Assembly: GCF_900141855.1 (NCBI RefSeq)
Contig: NZ_FQYU01000004.1
Coordinates: forward strand, 62,001 to 126,000
Source of the DNA: Pseudozobellia thermophila
GTDB lineage: Bacteria; Bacteroidota; Bacteroidia; Flavobacteriales; Flavobacteriaceae
Length of the DNA stretch: 64,000 bases
Reading direction: 5' to 3'
Below are positions 24,829-34,755 of this stretch, piece after piece. A program made the position numbers and the translations under genes. Numbering within the stretch: position 1 is the first letter of the stretch; every line of letters begins with the position of its first letter. The notes below the pieces were generated by a model, which was not told the origin of the DNA, made no database searches, and saw only the letters and a list, made by a program, of their open reading frames with translations.

Positions 24829-27800
24829 ATGAAACTAAAACTGCTATTTTTTCTGTTGACCTTTGTCCCCCTTGGCCTTTTGGCCCAGGGACAAATAACG
24901 GGTACGGTTACCTCCGCTGATGACGGAATGCCCTTGCCCGGGGCCTCTGTGGTCGTTAAGGGAACCACAACGGGTACCACTACCGATTTTGACGGTATCT
25001 ATACCTTGAACGACGTACCGCCCGACGCTACCTTGGTCTTCAGCTATATCGGATTCACCAGAACCGAGATTCCCGTAAACAACCAATCGACCATAGATAT
25101 TGCCATGCAGGCCGATGCCCAACAATTGGAGGAAGTGGTGCTAACGGGATACGCCACGGAACGCAAGGCCGATTTGACGGGTGCGGTCACTGTGGTTGAA
25201 CTGGGTCCCGTCGAAGGGCAAAGCATGAGTTCGGGTAGTGCCGTACAGTCTTTGCAAGGCCGTGTGCCCGGACTGTTCATTGAAAAATCGGGCGACCCAA
25301 CGGGAAACAGCAACAACATCCTTATCAGGGGGGTGACCACCCTGGGAAATAACGATCCCCTGTTTGTAATCGACGGGGTGCCCACGGTACGCCAAGAAGT
25401 ATTTTCAAGCCTTAACCCCAGTGTCATCGAGTCGGTACAGGTTCTTAAAGATGCATCGGCATCCTCCATTTATGGTGCACGTGCCGGTAACGGTGTAATT
25501 ATAGTTACCACTAAAAACCGGGCCCGAAGCGCCGATGGCGAAAAATTGAGCATTTCGATCAATTCCAACGTGTCCGTACTATCCGAAAAGCAACAACGCT
25601 ACGATATGCTGAACGCACAACAAAGGGGCGAAATACTCTGGCGTGCATCGGTAAACGACGGCGCCGACCCCGCAGGAGGCTACGGCGAGATCTATAACTT
25701 CGACTGGAACAATGATTTTGCCAACCCCGTATTGAACAGCGTTTCGGTACAACCCTTTGTTGGTGGCGACAATACCGTACCCGTCGGGGATACCGATTGG
25801 CAGGAAGAAACCTATGAAACGGGCTATGTACTCAACAACGATATAAGCATTTCGGGGGGATCGGAGAAGTCCTTTCACCTGTTGAACGTGGGGTATTTGA
25901 AAAATACGGGGATACTCAAATACACCAATTACGAAAGGTATTCGGCAAAACTGAATTCGAACTTCAACCTATTCGACAATAAGCTCCGTATCGGTATGAA
26001 CACGCAGTTCTACACATCCGATGAGACACTGGCCTCCCCCGATGTGGGTAGTGCCCCCACCCCTAGCCTGGCGATCACACTGGCCCCCACCATTCCCCTT
26101 AGGGATGCCAATGGCGAGTTTGCCGGACCGATCGGCGCGGGATATTCTGACAGGAACAACCCCGTATTGATGCAATACCTCAACCGATGGGACAATACCG
26201 AACGAACCACTATATTCGGTAACCTGTATGCCGAACTCGACATCCTAAAGAACCTCACCTTTAGAACGAGTATAGGGCTCGATTACAACGACTATAAAAG
26301 CAAGGACATCGAACCCACCGTAAACAACGGTTTTATTACCCGGGGCAATAACAGGTTGATCATGGACACCAATAAGTTCACGAGCCTGGTCTTTACCAAC
26401 ACCCTGAACTACCAATTGGAGTTGAACGATCACCGCTTCGGACTACTTGTAGGTACGGAATCGGTAAAGAACGATTTTGATTCCGTATTGGCACAGGCCG
26501 ACGGCTTTGCCGTTGAATCGGAGAATTACTTTGTTCTAGGTGCCGCTACGGGGGCACGAACATCGAACGGAAGTTCAAGTGGCAGTAGGTTGCTATCGCA
26601 GTTTGCCAAACTCAACTACGCCTTCGGCGACAAGTATTTGGCCTCGGTTACCGTTCGCCGCGATGGTTCTTCGAGGTTTGGTCCCGACAACAGATACGGT
26701 ATCTTCCCTGCCTTTACCTTGGGTTGGAGAATAAGCCAGGAAAACTTTTTAAAGGAAAGTGAACTGATCAGCAACCTAAAACTAAGGGCCGGCTACGGTG
26801 AAGTGGGCAATCAGAATATCGGCGACCTGGCCCGGTTCGGAATCTATGAAGCCCGGTACGGCGAAAACCAATTAACGGCCACGGGTGAGGATAATTTCTT
26901 CAATACCTTCTATAATGTGGGTACGGCCTACGACCTTAACGGAAACAATAGCGGTACGCTCCCCTCCGGTTTCGTTTCTACCCAAGCGGCCAATCCGGCC
27001 TTAAAATGGGAAACGACCAAAGAGATCAATATCGGGGTCGACTTCGGCTTGTTCAACAACGCCGTAATAGGTTCCTTTGATTATTTTACCCGCGATACCG
27101 ACGATATCCTGACCACTCCCCCGATCGCCTCGGTAATTGGCGAAGGGCAGCAAAGGGTATTGAACGGGGCCTCGACAACAACCAAGGGATGGGAACTTTC
27201 CTTAGGCTATGCCAAAACCTTCGAGAGCGGACTTTCCTTTGGCATATCGACCAATTTCGGCGCCTTTAAGGACGAGATCACCTTCTTGCCCGAAGAGGTA
27301 CGGGCAGCTTTCCCCGGAACGGCGGAAAACTCGATAGTGGGCCAATCGCAATTTTCGATTTTCGGTTACCAAACGGACGGTCTTTTCCAAAGCCAGGCCG
27401 ATGTCGATAGTTCGGCCGACCAAGTCGGTGCCCGACCAGGAGGCCTAAAGTTTAAGGATCTGAACGGCGACGGTACAATCGACGCCGACGACCGCGATTT
27501 TATCGGAAACACCTTGCCCGACCTGGAATACGGTGTACGTATCGACCTTGCCTATAAAAACTTTGACTTTTCGGTCTTCGGATCCGGGGTGGCCGGAAGA
27601 ATTGGCCAGGACCCCTATATTTTTTGGAACAATTTTGCATCGGGTAGGGAAAACGGAGGTATAGGCCTATTGGATGCGTGGACACCCTCGAATACCGATA
27701 CCGATATCCCCGCCCTGTCCCTCGCCTTGAACGACACCCGAATTTCCGATTATCTGTACAGGAACAACTCTTATTTCAAGATCCGTAACCTTCAGATAGG

Positions 27801-27987
27801 CTATTCACTGCCTCAAGACCTTATTGGCAAATTAGGGGGCATGACCGGTCTACGCATCTATTTTCAAGGGGAAAACCTACTGTGGTTCACGCCCAACGAT
27901 TATATAGGAGCCGATCCGGAGCGCACCGATGTTAACCGAATTCCCGTTCCCACGGTACTCTCTTTGGGCCTTAACTTAAACTTTTAA
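24829..27987 (+). CDS. SusC-family TonB-dependent outer-membrane transporter
   Basis: The 1052 aa protein has a signal peptide, a carboxypeptidase-regulatory-like domain (QITGTVTSADDGMPLPGASVVVKGT), a TonB-interaction segment near EEVVLTGYATERKADLTGAV, a plug domain (RVPGLFIEKSGDPTGNSNNI, LFVIDGVP) and a 22-strand barrel ending LSLGLNLNF. It would import fructo-oligosaccharides across the outer membrane using TonB energy, paired with the SusD protein 16 bases downstream. Fructan specificity is inferred from the neighbouring GH32, fructokinase and sensor genes. Confidence 0.95.
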   Translation: MKLKLLFFLLTFVPLGLLAQGQITGTVTSADDGMPLPGASVVVKGTTTGTTTDFDGIYTLNDVPPDATLVFSYIGFTRTEIPVNNQSTIDIAMQADAQQLEEVVLTGYATERKADLTGAVTVVELGPVEGQSMSSGSAVQSLQGRVPGLFIEKSGDPTGNSNNILIRGVTTLGNNDPLFVIDGVPTVRQEVFSSLNPSVIESVQVLKDASASSIYGARAGNGVIIVTTKNRARSADGEKLSISINSNVSVLSEKQQRYDMLNAQQRGEILWRASVNDGADPAGGYGEIYNFDWNNDFANPVLNSVSVQPFVGGDNTVPVGDTDWQEETYETGYVLNNDISISGGSEKSFHLLNVGYLKNTGILKYTNYERYSAKLNSNFNLFDNKLRIGMNTQFYTSDETLASPDVGSAPTPSLAITLAPTIPLRDANGEFAGPIGAGYSDRNNPVLMQYLNRWDNTERTTIFGNLYAELDILKNLTFRTSIGLDYNDYKSKDIEPTVNNGFITRGNNRLIMDTNKFTSLVFTNTLNYQLELNDHRFGLLVGTESVKNDFDSVLAQADGFAVESENYFVLGAATGARTSNGSSSGSRLLSQFAKLNYAFGDKYLASVTVRRDGSSRFGPDNRYGIFPAFTLGWRISQENFLKESELISNLKLRAGYGEVGNQNIGDLARFGIYEARYGENQLTATGEDNFFNTFYNVGTAYDLNGNNSGTLPSGFVSTQAANPALKWETTKEINIGVDFGLFNNAVIGSFDYFTRDTDDILTTPPIASVIGEGQQRVLNGASTTTKGWELSLGYAKTFESGLSFGISTNFGAFKDEITFLPEEVRAAFPGTAENSIVGQSQFSIFGYQTDGLFQSQADVDSSADQVGARPGGLKFKDLNGDGTIDADDRDFIGNTLPDLEYGVRIDLAYKNFDFSVFGSGVAGRIGQDPYIFWNNFASGRENGGIGLLDAWTPSNTDTDIPALSLALNDTRISDYLYRNNSYFKIRNLQIGYSLPQDLIGKLGGMTGLRIYFQGENLLWFTPNDYIGADPERTDVNRIPVPTVLSLGLNLNF

Positions 27988-28003
27988 CAAAAAACCGACA
28001 ATC

Positions 28004-29749
28004 ATGAAATACAATAGATTATTAATATTCGGGATGATGGCTTTGTTGGCCTTTGCATCCTGTTCCGACGATTTTTTGGAATACGAACCTGAAGGTGTGC
28101 TGTCCAATGAAAACGTGGCAACCGCCGAAAATGCGGAATCTTTGGTAGTGGCGGCCTACGCAGGCATTGCCAATGACGATATGATAGGTCCCCTTACCCA
28201 CATGTGGGTATACGGTAGCGTTCGCTCCGATGATGCCTATAAAGGCGGAGGAGGCCGTGGCGATGTCGACATCGTCGACAAGTACGAGCAATACAACCTT
28301 ACCGAGGCCGACAACGGTACCGATTGGATGGGGCCAAGAACATGGACCAACTATTACGCGGCCATTTCAAGGGCAAATTTTGCCTTGTCGGTCATCAACG
28401 AAATTCCCGATGCCGAATATCCCGAAAAGACCGTCCGTCAAGCGGAACTCCGGTTTTTAAGGGCGCATTCGCACTTTATCCTAAAAACCCTGTTCAAAAA
28501 GATTCCCTATATCACAGAGGACTTGACATCGGAAGAAATCGGAAAGGTCTCGAACGACCTGCCTAACGACGAGCTGTGGAACAAAATAGCCGATGACTTC
28601 CTTTACGCCTACGACAACCTACCGCAAACGCAAGATCAGCCCGGGAGGGCCGATAAGAACGCGGCGGCGGCCTATCTGGCCAAGCTTAGGCTGTACCAGG
28701 CCTACGAGCAGAACGAAACCCACCAGGTGGTCAACATCAACACCGCACGGTTGGAAGAGGTAATCGACTATGCCGACGATGTAACGGCCAGTTTGGAAGC
28801 CGATTACGGCAACAACTTTTTAGATGGTTTCGACAACGGACCCGAATCCATTTGGGCCGCACAGTTTTCCATCAACGACGGAACCATCGTAAGCCGTGTA
28901 AGTTTTGTGACCGGACTAAATTCCCCGCATGGTACGGGACTATACGGTTGTTGTGGCTTTCATTTGGCCAGCCAGAATATGGTGAACGCCTTTAAGACCG
29001 ATGCCAACGGACTTCCGTTACTCGACACCTTTAACAATGAGGATATCTTCGATACCCTGGCAGAGGACGGAACCGTCGTTCCGGAAGCCGGACTGACCGT
29101 CGACCCCAGAATCGACCATACGGTAGGGATTCCCGGAAGGCCGTTCAAATACCGAAACACGGTAAACGAAGCCGGTGACATGATCTACAACTTTAGCTGG
29201 GCGCGTGATCCCGGAGTGTACGGCTATTTTGGAAACATGAAGGAGCAACAGGCCCCCGATTGCTCCTGCTACGTAAAGGAGGGGCCCTTTATAGGCACTT
29301 CAAAGAATGTTGATTTTATTCGCTATGCCGATGTATTGTTGTTCAAGGCCGAGGCCCTGATCCAACTGGACAGATGGGACGAGGCGCTACCCATAATCAA
29401 CCAAATAAGAACACGTGCCGCCGCAAGTACGTCGAGACCCTTGGCTGCCGGCGCCACCGACATCTACAACATCGGCACCTACGACTCCTTTCCCTCCAAG
29501 GAATTTGCCCTAAAAGCCTTAAAGTTCGAAAGAAGGTTGGAATTCGGAATGGAAGGTCCCCGTTTCTTCGACCTGGTCCGTTGGGGCGAGGCTGCAGAGG
29601 TACTCAATGCCTACCTAGCCGAGGAAAAGACAAAGAGGGATTTCTTGACCAACGCACAATTTACCGCGGGAAGGGACGAGTATTACCCCATACCCCAACG
29701 TGAAATAGACTTTACCGGAGGTGTCTATGTTCAAAATCCGGGGTACTAA
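28004..29749 (+). CDS. SusD-family surface glycan-binding lipoprotein
   Basis: The 581 aa protein has a lipobox (LAFASC, then SDDFLEYEPEG) and the RagB/SusD fold. Family marks are the N-terminal SCSDDFLE...P motif, ALRFLRAHSHF-like (AELRFLRAHSHFILK), YADVLLFKAEALIQL in the TPR part, and the C-terminal ALKFERRLEFGMEGPRFFDLVRWG. SusD proteins sit over the SusC barrel and capture glycan. It is the last gene before an internal terminator. Confidence 0.95.
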   Translation: MKYNRLLIFGMMALLAFASCSDDFLEYEPEGVLSNENVATAENAESLVVAAYAGIANDDMIGPLTHMWVYGSVRSDDAYKGGGGRGDVDIVDKYEQYNLTEADNGTDWMGPRTWTNYYAAISRANFALSVINEIPDAEYPEKTVRQAELRFLRAHSHFILKTLFKKIPYITEDLTSEEIGKVSNDLPNDELWNKIADDFLYAYDNLPQTQDQPGRADKNAAAAYLAKLRLYQAYEQNETHQVVNINTARLEEVIDYADDVTASLEADYGNNFLDGFDNGPESIWAAQFSINDGTIVSRVSFVTGLNSPHGTGLYGCCGFHLASQNMVNAFKTDANGLPLLDTFNNEDIFDTLAEDGTVVPEAGLTVDPRIDHTVGIPGRPFKYRNTVNEAGDMIYNFSWARDPGVYGYFGNMKEQQAPDCSCYVKEGPFIGTSKNVDFIRYADVLLFKAEALIQLDRWDEALPIINQIRTRAAASTSRPLAAGATDIYNIGTYDSFPSKEFALKALKFERRLEFGMEGPRFFDLVRWGEAAEVLNAYLAEEKTKRDFLTNAQFTAGRDEYYPIPQREIDFTGGVYVQNPGY

Positions 29750-29797
29750 AAGGGATAGAAAAATAGAGTAGTGTACTATCTGTTAGTTTGTTAGTTC

Positions 29798-29833
29798 AGC
29801 ACGGGAGAGAAAGGTTTCTTTCCCGTGCTTTTT
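29798..29833 (+). terminator. internal terminator between susD and the fructokinase gene
   Basis: AGCACGGGA (29798-29806) pairs with TCCCGTGCT (29821-29829) with a 14-base loop and a following T-run. It would reduce read-through from susD into the kinase gene, or the kinase gene may have its own promoter. Confidence 0.85.
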
Positions 29834-29852
29834 AAATTAAATGTAGTTCGAT

Positions 29853-30743
29853 ATGGACAAAAAAATAAATGCAGTTTGTTTCGGAGAGGTGCTTTTTGAT
29901 CATTTTCCAACACACTCCAAAATTGGGGGTGCCCCACTGAACGTCTCGCTTAGGCTAACCTCATATGGGGTTGAAACGGCCTTGATAAGCAGCGTAGGTC
30001 AAGACCCGGAAGGCAAAAAGATCATAAACTATCTTACCAAGTTGGGCGTACACACAAAGGGAATACACCTACAGGAAAAATACCCCACGGGTGCCGTTAA
30101 CGTAATCTTGAACGACAAGGGGGCCGCCTCCTACGATATTGCCTATCCGGTAGCTTGGGACAAGATCCTCGCCAACGAATACCAAAAAGCATTGGTCAAG
30201 GCATCCGACTTCTTCGTTTTCGGTAGTCTGGCCTGTCGCGATTCGGTTTCCAGGACCACGCTTGCCTCCTTGTTAAAAATGGCGGCCTATAAGGTTTTTG
30301 ATGTCAACCTGCGCCCGCCCCACTATACCCCTACCTTATTGGTCGATTTAATGGAAGAATCCGACTTTATCAAGTTCAACGACGACGAGCTTTTTGAAAT
30401 AGCGGGGCATATCGGATCAAAATACAATTCAATGGAACAGACCATAGCCTATGTGGCGGCAAAAACCAAGACCGGTACCATTTGTGTGACCAAAGGTGCC
30501 TATGGGGCGGTGTTGTATCGAAACGAAACCTTATACTACAATAGCGGTTACCGTATCAAGGTCTTGGATACCGTAGGTTCGGGCGACTCCTTTCTGGCAT
30601 CCGTGCTGTACAAACTTTTTAATGGTGAAAGTCCCCAAGCGGCCCTTGATTACGGATGTGCGGTGGGGGCCATGGTCGCAAAAAGCGAAGGGGCCAACCC
30701 CATCCTGACCAAATTAAAGATCGAGAAGTTTATGAACCCATAA
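29853..30743 (+). CDS. PfkB-family sugar kinase, probable fructokinase
   Basis: The 296 aa cytoplasmic kinase belongs to the PfkB/ribokinase family. Seen are the N-terminal sugar-binding CFGEVLFDHFPTHSKIGGAPLNVSLRL with the family's di-Gly, and the C-terminal DTVGSGDSFLASVL, in which the Asp is the catalytic base and GSGD the anion hole. Fructokinases make fructose 6-phosphate from fructose and ATP. The assignment to fructose rests on the adjacent GH32, transporter and fructose-sensor-like gene. Confidence 0.9.
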   Translation: MDKKINAVCFGEVLFDHFPTHSKIGGAPLNVSLRLTSYGVETALISSVGQDPEGKKIINYLTKLGVHTKGIHLQEKYPTGAVNVILNDKGAASYDIAYPVAWDKILANEYQKALVKASDFFVFGSLACRDSVSRTTLASLLKMAAYKVFDVNLRPPHYTPTLLVDLMEESDFIKFNDDELFEIAGHIGSKYNSMEQTIAYVAAKTKTGTICVTKGAYGAVLYRNETLYYNSGYRIKVLDTVGSGDSFLASVLYKLFNGESPQAALDYGCAVGAMVAKSEGANPILTKLKIEKFMNP

Positions 30744-30927
30744 CCTTAAAACCCTTTTTTAGGCGCTTCCCGTTTACCCCCTTTCCCCTACTCGCCACCT
30801 CTATTTCCAAATGTTCAAGAGAAGCATCCAGATAAAACAACACTCGAAAAAACCATCCCCAATATCCGCAATAAACATGGTTGATTTCTTACTTTAGCCT
30901 ACTCAAATAACATCGAGTTCCCCTTTC

Positions 30928-32778
30928 ATGATGATAAGACACAAAAGCCTTTGGCAGCTAGGGTTTTGCATTTTATTCTTGGTCTTTTTTACGGCCTGTG
31001 GGTATCAGGATACCGTACGCCCAAGTATAGAAAAGAGACTCGCCGTATTGGACAGTACAAGACTGACACAACCTGAAGAATCACTTTTTGAGCTGGACAG
31101 CTTATTGCAAAACAACCAAGACCTAAGCGACCTGGAGCGGGCCCTATTGCTGTTCAATAAAGGAGAGGCCTTATACTTAAACGATAAATATCCCGAGGCA
31201 TTCAACACCCATCTCGAAGGCTATACATTGTTTGTGGAGCTAAAGGACAAATACAACCAAGGCCGTTCCCTGATTACCTTAAGTGGTGCCGCCCTCCACA
31301 TGGGAGATATCGAAACCTCACAAAAATATGCCCTGCAAGCCTTGGAATTGGCACAGTTGATCGGAGATAAGCGCATGGAAGGTAAGGCATACAACCAATT
31401 GTTCAAACTTCATTTTGGCCTAAAGGACTACGACAAGGCCTTGGCTTATGTGCAATTGACCGACAGCTTGTATTCCCAAGAGGCGGATACCACATCCATA
31501 ATTTCAATAAAGAGCAATAAGGCCAGTGTGTACCTAAAATTAAAGGAGTACAACAAAGCTTTGGCCAGTTACTCGGAAGCCATGACACTGAGCCAGACCA
31601 AAAGAGACCCCAAAACATTGGTCAGTGTACTGAACAATATAGGTTACACCTATATGGAAGCAAAGGAATACGAGAGTGCCGAGAAATTTCTGCGGGGCGC
31701 CATTACCTTGAACAAAAATATAAAAGCCATAAACGCAGCTCCCTACAAAGGTCTCGGAAATCTATTTTTACTGAAGGCCGAAAAAGACTCTGCCAAAGTA
31801 AACTTCAACAAAGCCCTTAGTATTTATAAAGCTACAAAGAACACAAAGGAAGAGATCGATGTAAGGGATAAATTGATTGCCCTGTCCATTATGTCAGGAG
31901 ATTACACCAAAGCATTGAACCATCAAATTGTGAGGGACAGTTTACGGAAAGACTTAAATAAGCTCGAAAAAGATAGGCTTTTGAATTTCGCCAATGTCAA
32001 TTATGAGGTAAAGCGAAAGGAGACTGAAATTAAACACCAGAAAGAAATAAACCGTAGAAACACCTGGCTTTTGATCAGTACGGTCACCCTGTTTATACTC
32101 TTGCTCATAATAACCGCCTTTTATAGTTACAATACCAGATTACGGGCGGCAAACAGGGCTTCAAAATTGGAGCAACGCCTGCTGCGCGTACAGATGAACC
32201 CGCATTTTATTTTCAACACCTTGGCCGCCATTCAAAATATCACCCTGGAAGGCAATCCTATAAAATCATCGAACTACATTGCCAAATTTTCCAAACTGAT
32301 ACGACAAAATTTCGATTATGTAAGAAAGGAATCCATTCCATTGGACAAGGAAATTGAAATGATCTCCAACTATATAGAAACCCAACAATTACGCTTTAAC
32401 AAGGCGTTTACCTATTCGGTAGCAATGGAAGGCATAGACGATCCCTCGGGCATACAGGTGCCTCCCATGTTATTACAGCCTTTTGTTGAAAATGCCATTG
32501 AATATGGCTTAAAGGAGAAAAAGGAAGGCGGCGAACTCCGGCTTAAAATAGAAAGGAATCGGAACGAATTGTCCTTTGTCATTTCCGATAACGGGGTAGG
32601 ACGATCGGCCAAGGCCAAGGACGAAAAAATAACCGAAGAACTGCACGCAACAAGTATATTCAAGGAGCGTTTAAAAATGAGAAAAAAGGGCGAGGAAAAA
32701 ACCTTTGTGATCAAAGATCTATACGACAAGGACAATAAGCCCGCAGGAACAAAAGTGTTTTTTAAATTGAAGATATAA
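30928..32778 (+). CDS. TPR-containing LytS-type sensor histidine kinase
   Basis: The 616 aa protein has an N-terminal export signal with a lipobox-like FFTAC at about 26-30. Tetratricopeptide repeats (about 60-360) follow, then a transmembrane helix (TWLLISTVTLFILLLIITAFY, about 375-395) and a His_kinase domain. The phospho-accepting motif is QMNPHFIFNTL. The ATP-binding part follows (PPMLLQPFVENAIEYG, ISDNGVGRS). It is thus a periplasmic TPR sensor signalling inward. Its stop overlaps the regulator start (TAATG), so the two form a pair. MM at the start leaves two equivalent ATG choices. Confidence 0.88.
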   Translation: MMIRHKSLWQLGFCILFLVFFTACGYQDTVRPSIEKRLAVLDSTRLTQPEESLFELDSLLQNNQDLSDLERALLLFNKGEALYLNDKYPEAFNTHLEGYTLFVELKDKYNQGRSLITLSGAALHMGDIETSQKYALQALELAQLIGDKRMEGKAYNQLFKLHFGLKDYDKALAYVQLTDSLYSQEADTTSIISIKSNKASVYLKLKEYNKALASYSEAMTLSQTKRDPKTLVSVLNNIGYTYMEAKEYESAEKFLRGAITLNKNIKAINAAPYKGLGNLFLLKAEKDSAKVNFNKALSIYKATKNTKEEIDVRDKLIALSIMSGDYTKALNHQIVRDSLRKDLNKLEKDRLLNFANVNYEVKRKETEIKHQKEINRRNTWLLISTVTLFILLLIITAFYSYNTRLRAANRASKLEQRLLRVQMNPHFIFNTLAAIQNITLEGNPIKSSNYIAKFSKLIRQNFDYVRKESIPLDKEIEMISNYIETQQLRFNKAFTYSVAMEGIDDPSGIQVPPMLLQPFVENAIEYGLKEKKEGGELRLKIERNRNELSFVISDNGVGRSAKAKDEKITEELHATSIFKERLKMRKKGEEKTFVIKDLYDKDNKPAGTKVFFKLKI

Positions 32779-33515
32779 TGATCGAAGCCATTATAGTTGA
32801 GGATGAATTCAATGCCCTTAACACGCTTGACAAACTTATTAAATATACCCAAAAAGACATTGAGGTCGTTGCCAAGATAGACAATGTTGAAGACGCCATT
32901 AGCTTTTTAAAAAAGCGCACCCCAGACTTGGTTTTTCTCGATATAGAGCTTATTGGCGGTAATGCCTTCCAAATTTTGGAAGCTTTGGACAGTATCGCCT
33001 TTAAACTTATTTTTATTACCGCTTACGATGAATTTGCCATAAAGGCCATCAAGTTCGATACCATAGACTATTTGCTTAAACCCATAGACTCCGATGAACT
33101 GTCCGCATGTTTGGATCGGTTCAGGGTGGCTTTTAAAAAAGAGCAAGTCTATAAGAGTGCACTGGACAAAGTTGCAGAGATCAATGACAAGGAAATTCAG
33201 AAAACCTTATTGATCAAAACCGCAGATGCCCAATATTTTCTTCAAATCAAGGATATTGTACGCTGCCAATCGGATGGTGCCTATACGGTGTTCCATACCG
33301 TGGACAAAAAAATCATGAGCGCCCGTAACCTAAAGTATTACGAGAACATTTTGAGCGAACATACCTTTGTACGCGTGCACCAATCGCATTTGGTGAATAT
33401 TAAGTATATAAAGACGATTGGCAGCAACAATACCGTTTGCCTAACGAACGACGAAAAAATACCCGTGGCCACACGAAAAAAATCGTACCTAAAACAGGTT
33501 TTGGACAGCCTATAA
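32778..33515 (+). CDS. LytTR-family response regulator
   Basis: The 245 aa protein has a receiver domain (AIIVEDEFNALNTLDKL, phospho-Asp in LVFLDIELIGGNAF, ITAYDEFAIKAIKF, LLKPID) and a C-terminal LytTR DNA-binding domain (RCQSDGAYTVFHT, FVRVHQSHLVNIKYIK, VATRKKSYLKQVLDSL). It pairs with the kinase it overlaps. The gap to the next gene cluster is only 107 bases and includes a promoter with a palindrome, so that cluster is a plausible target. Confidence 0.92.
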   Translation: MIEAIIVEDEFNALNTLDKLIKYTQKDIEVVAKIDNVEDAISFLKKRTPDLVFLDIELIGGNAFQILEALDSIAFKLIFITAYDEFAIKAIKFDTIDYLLKPIDSDELSACLDRFRVAFKKEQVYKSALDKVAEINDKEIQKTLLIKTADAQYFLQIKDIVRCQSDGAYTVFHTVDKKIMSARNLKYYENILSEHTFVRVHQSHLVNIKYIKTIGSNNTVCLTNDEKIPVATRKKSYLKQVLDSL

Positions 33516-33545
33516 ACGCAAATACAAAACAGAAAATAGCAAATG

Positions 33546-33586
33546 TAAAACGGTTTTAAAATCCCCCTTTTCCCATCTTAGTTTTG
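33546..33586 (+). promoter_or_regulatory. promoter with palindrome before the four-gene unknown cluster
   Basis: TAGTTTTG (33579-33586) is a full match to TAnnTTTG. A palindrome TAAAAC-G-GTTTTA (33546-33558) lies 20 bases upstream, over the -33 region, in place of a clear TTG. It could be an operator. Confidence 0.5.
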
Positions 33587-33622
33587 AGGTAAATAAACAA
33601 ATAACCCTTAAAACAAAAGATC

Positions 33623-34033
33623 ATGGGATTAAAAGAAAAAAGATTTACCCAAACATTTCAAGAAGAACAATTTCCCCAATTAAAAGCCCAAATAGTTGCG
33701 GCCGCAGGCTTCGATGTTCCGCTTTCCATTGAATGGGAAACCTTATTCGAAGACCGTTTTTTACATCTTTATAACGACTCGTACCCCAAAATATATTTCT
33801 TGCCCCTTATCGAAGCCTTCAAAGCCATTACCGCCGACGAAATGGGGAAAGAAGCTTTGGCCGAAAGTTTAAGGGAAGTACACATTATCAACACAAAAGA
33901 CCATCACAACCCTAAAAATGCCTATTCATTTGCAGAAGGCATTCTAACCGTTGACCATAGCCCCATACTCAATGCTGACAACGTAGAAGAGAGGGTAACG
34001 GTGTTGACCGATCTATTGGAAAGCAAGCTTTAA
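33623..34033 (+). CDS. unknown protein, first copy of a domain shared by three successive genes
   Basis: The 136 aa soluble protein begins MGLKEKRFTQTFQEEQFPQL and contains FPKIYF-like YPKIYFLPLIEAFKAITADEMG, followed by a hairpin-like FAEGILTVDHSPILNADNVEERV. The whole length aligns with residues 1-135 of the product at 34756, for example MGLKEKR, PKIYF.PLI.AFKAI..DEMG and DHSP.[IL]NADNVE. No catalytic motif, signal peptide or membrane segment is present. I have seen hypothetical proteins of this type but know no function. It is the first gene of a four-gene unit. Confidence 0.75.
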   Translation: MGLKEKRFTQTFQEEQFPQLKAQIVAAAGFDVPLSIEWETLFEDRFLHLYNDSYPKIYFLPLIEAFKAITADEMGKEALAESLREVHIINTKDHHNPKNAYSFAEGILTVDHSPILNADNVEERVTVLTDLLESKL

Positions 34034-34090
34034 ACTTATTCCTGTTAGAGCTTCATTACGCATTGATATTCGATTACAACACTTCTTGTT

Positions 34091-34744
34091 ATGACAAATA
34101 CACCCTACTATGACACCTTTGTGGCGCAAACGCCCGAACAGGTTTTACAAAGCGTCCATAAAAATGAAAAACCTGTTCTTATAGGTGTTTCCCTTAGCAA
34201 CGGAAACTACTTGGAGGGCATTGTGCTCGACATTAAAGAAGCGAATAACCAAAAATCGGTCTGTCTGCTATCGTCCGATGAGCAGGTATCGTTTTTCAAC
34301 TTGCATAGTCTGGTATCCATCACGGTAAAACAGCCCAAAAAAATGGCCGTGGCCCTATCTAAAGGGACCATTAGCAGACCCTTGGACCCAGAAAATGAAA
34401 ACCTTACCGTATTGCAGCTGAAACGTTGGTTGCAGACCGAAAAGCCACAATTGGGAAATCAGATCAAGGAATTGAACATAGACCAACTTCCCCTTAATGA
34501 ATTGAACAATAGGTTGAACATTAAGGATGTGTTCAAGGCATTAAAAGAGGTCGTGTCACAAATCACCATAGATGAAATAGGTCAAAAAGCCTGGCAGGCC
34601 ATCGATACTATCGTCCTGCAACAGGCAGATGCACTAAGTATTAATGTTCAAGCTACGACACTTACCATTTCATTGGCGATCGACAGGGCATTGCCCAAAG
34701 AACTGTCCAAAATCTTAGAAGAAAAATTATTACAACAACTATAA
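34091..34744 (+). CDS. unknown protein with Sm-like N-terminus and the shared domain
   Basis: The 217 aa protein has two regions. Residues about 25-80 (KPVLIGVSLSNGNYLEGIVL then VCLLSSDEQVSFFNLHSLVSITV) resemble a small Sm-like beta barrel, a weak inference. The C-terminal part from about residue 140 (VFKALKEVVSQITIDEIGQKAW, SLAIDRALPKELSKILEEKL) resembles the second half of the domain in the genes on both sides, where the corresponding segment is AFKAITADEMGKEAL and a final helix. It is 57 bases after the first gene and 11 before the third. Confidence 0.7.
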   Translation: MTNTPYYDTFVAQTPEQVLQSVHKNEKPVLIGVSLSNGNYLEGIVLDIKEANNQKSVCLLSSDEQVSFFNLHSLVSITVKQPKKMAVALSKGTISRPLDPENENLTVLQLKRWLQTEKPQLGNQIKELNIDQLPLNELNNRLNIKDVFKALKEVVSQITIDEIGQKAWQAIDTIVLQQADALSINVQATTLTISLAIDRALPKELSKILEEKLLQQL

Positions 34745-34755
34745 AAACCAAAAAT

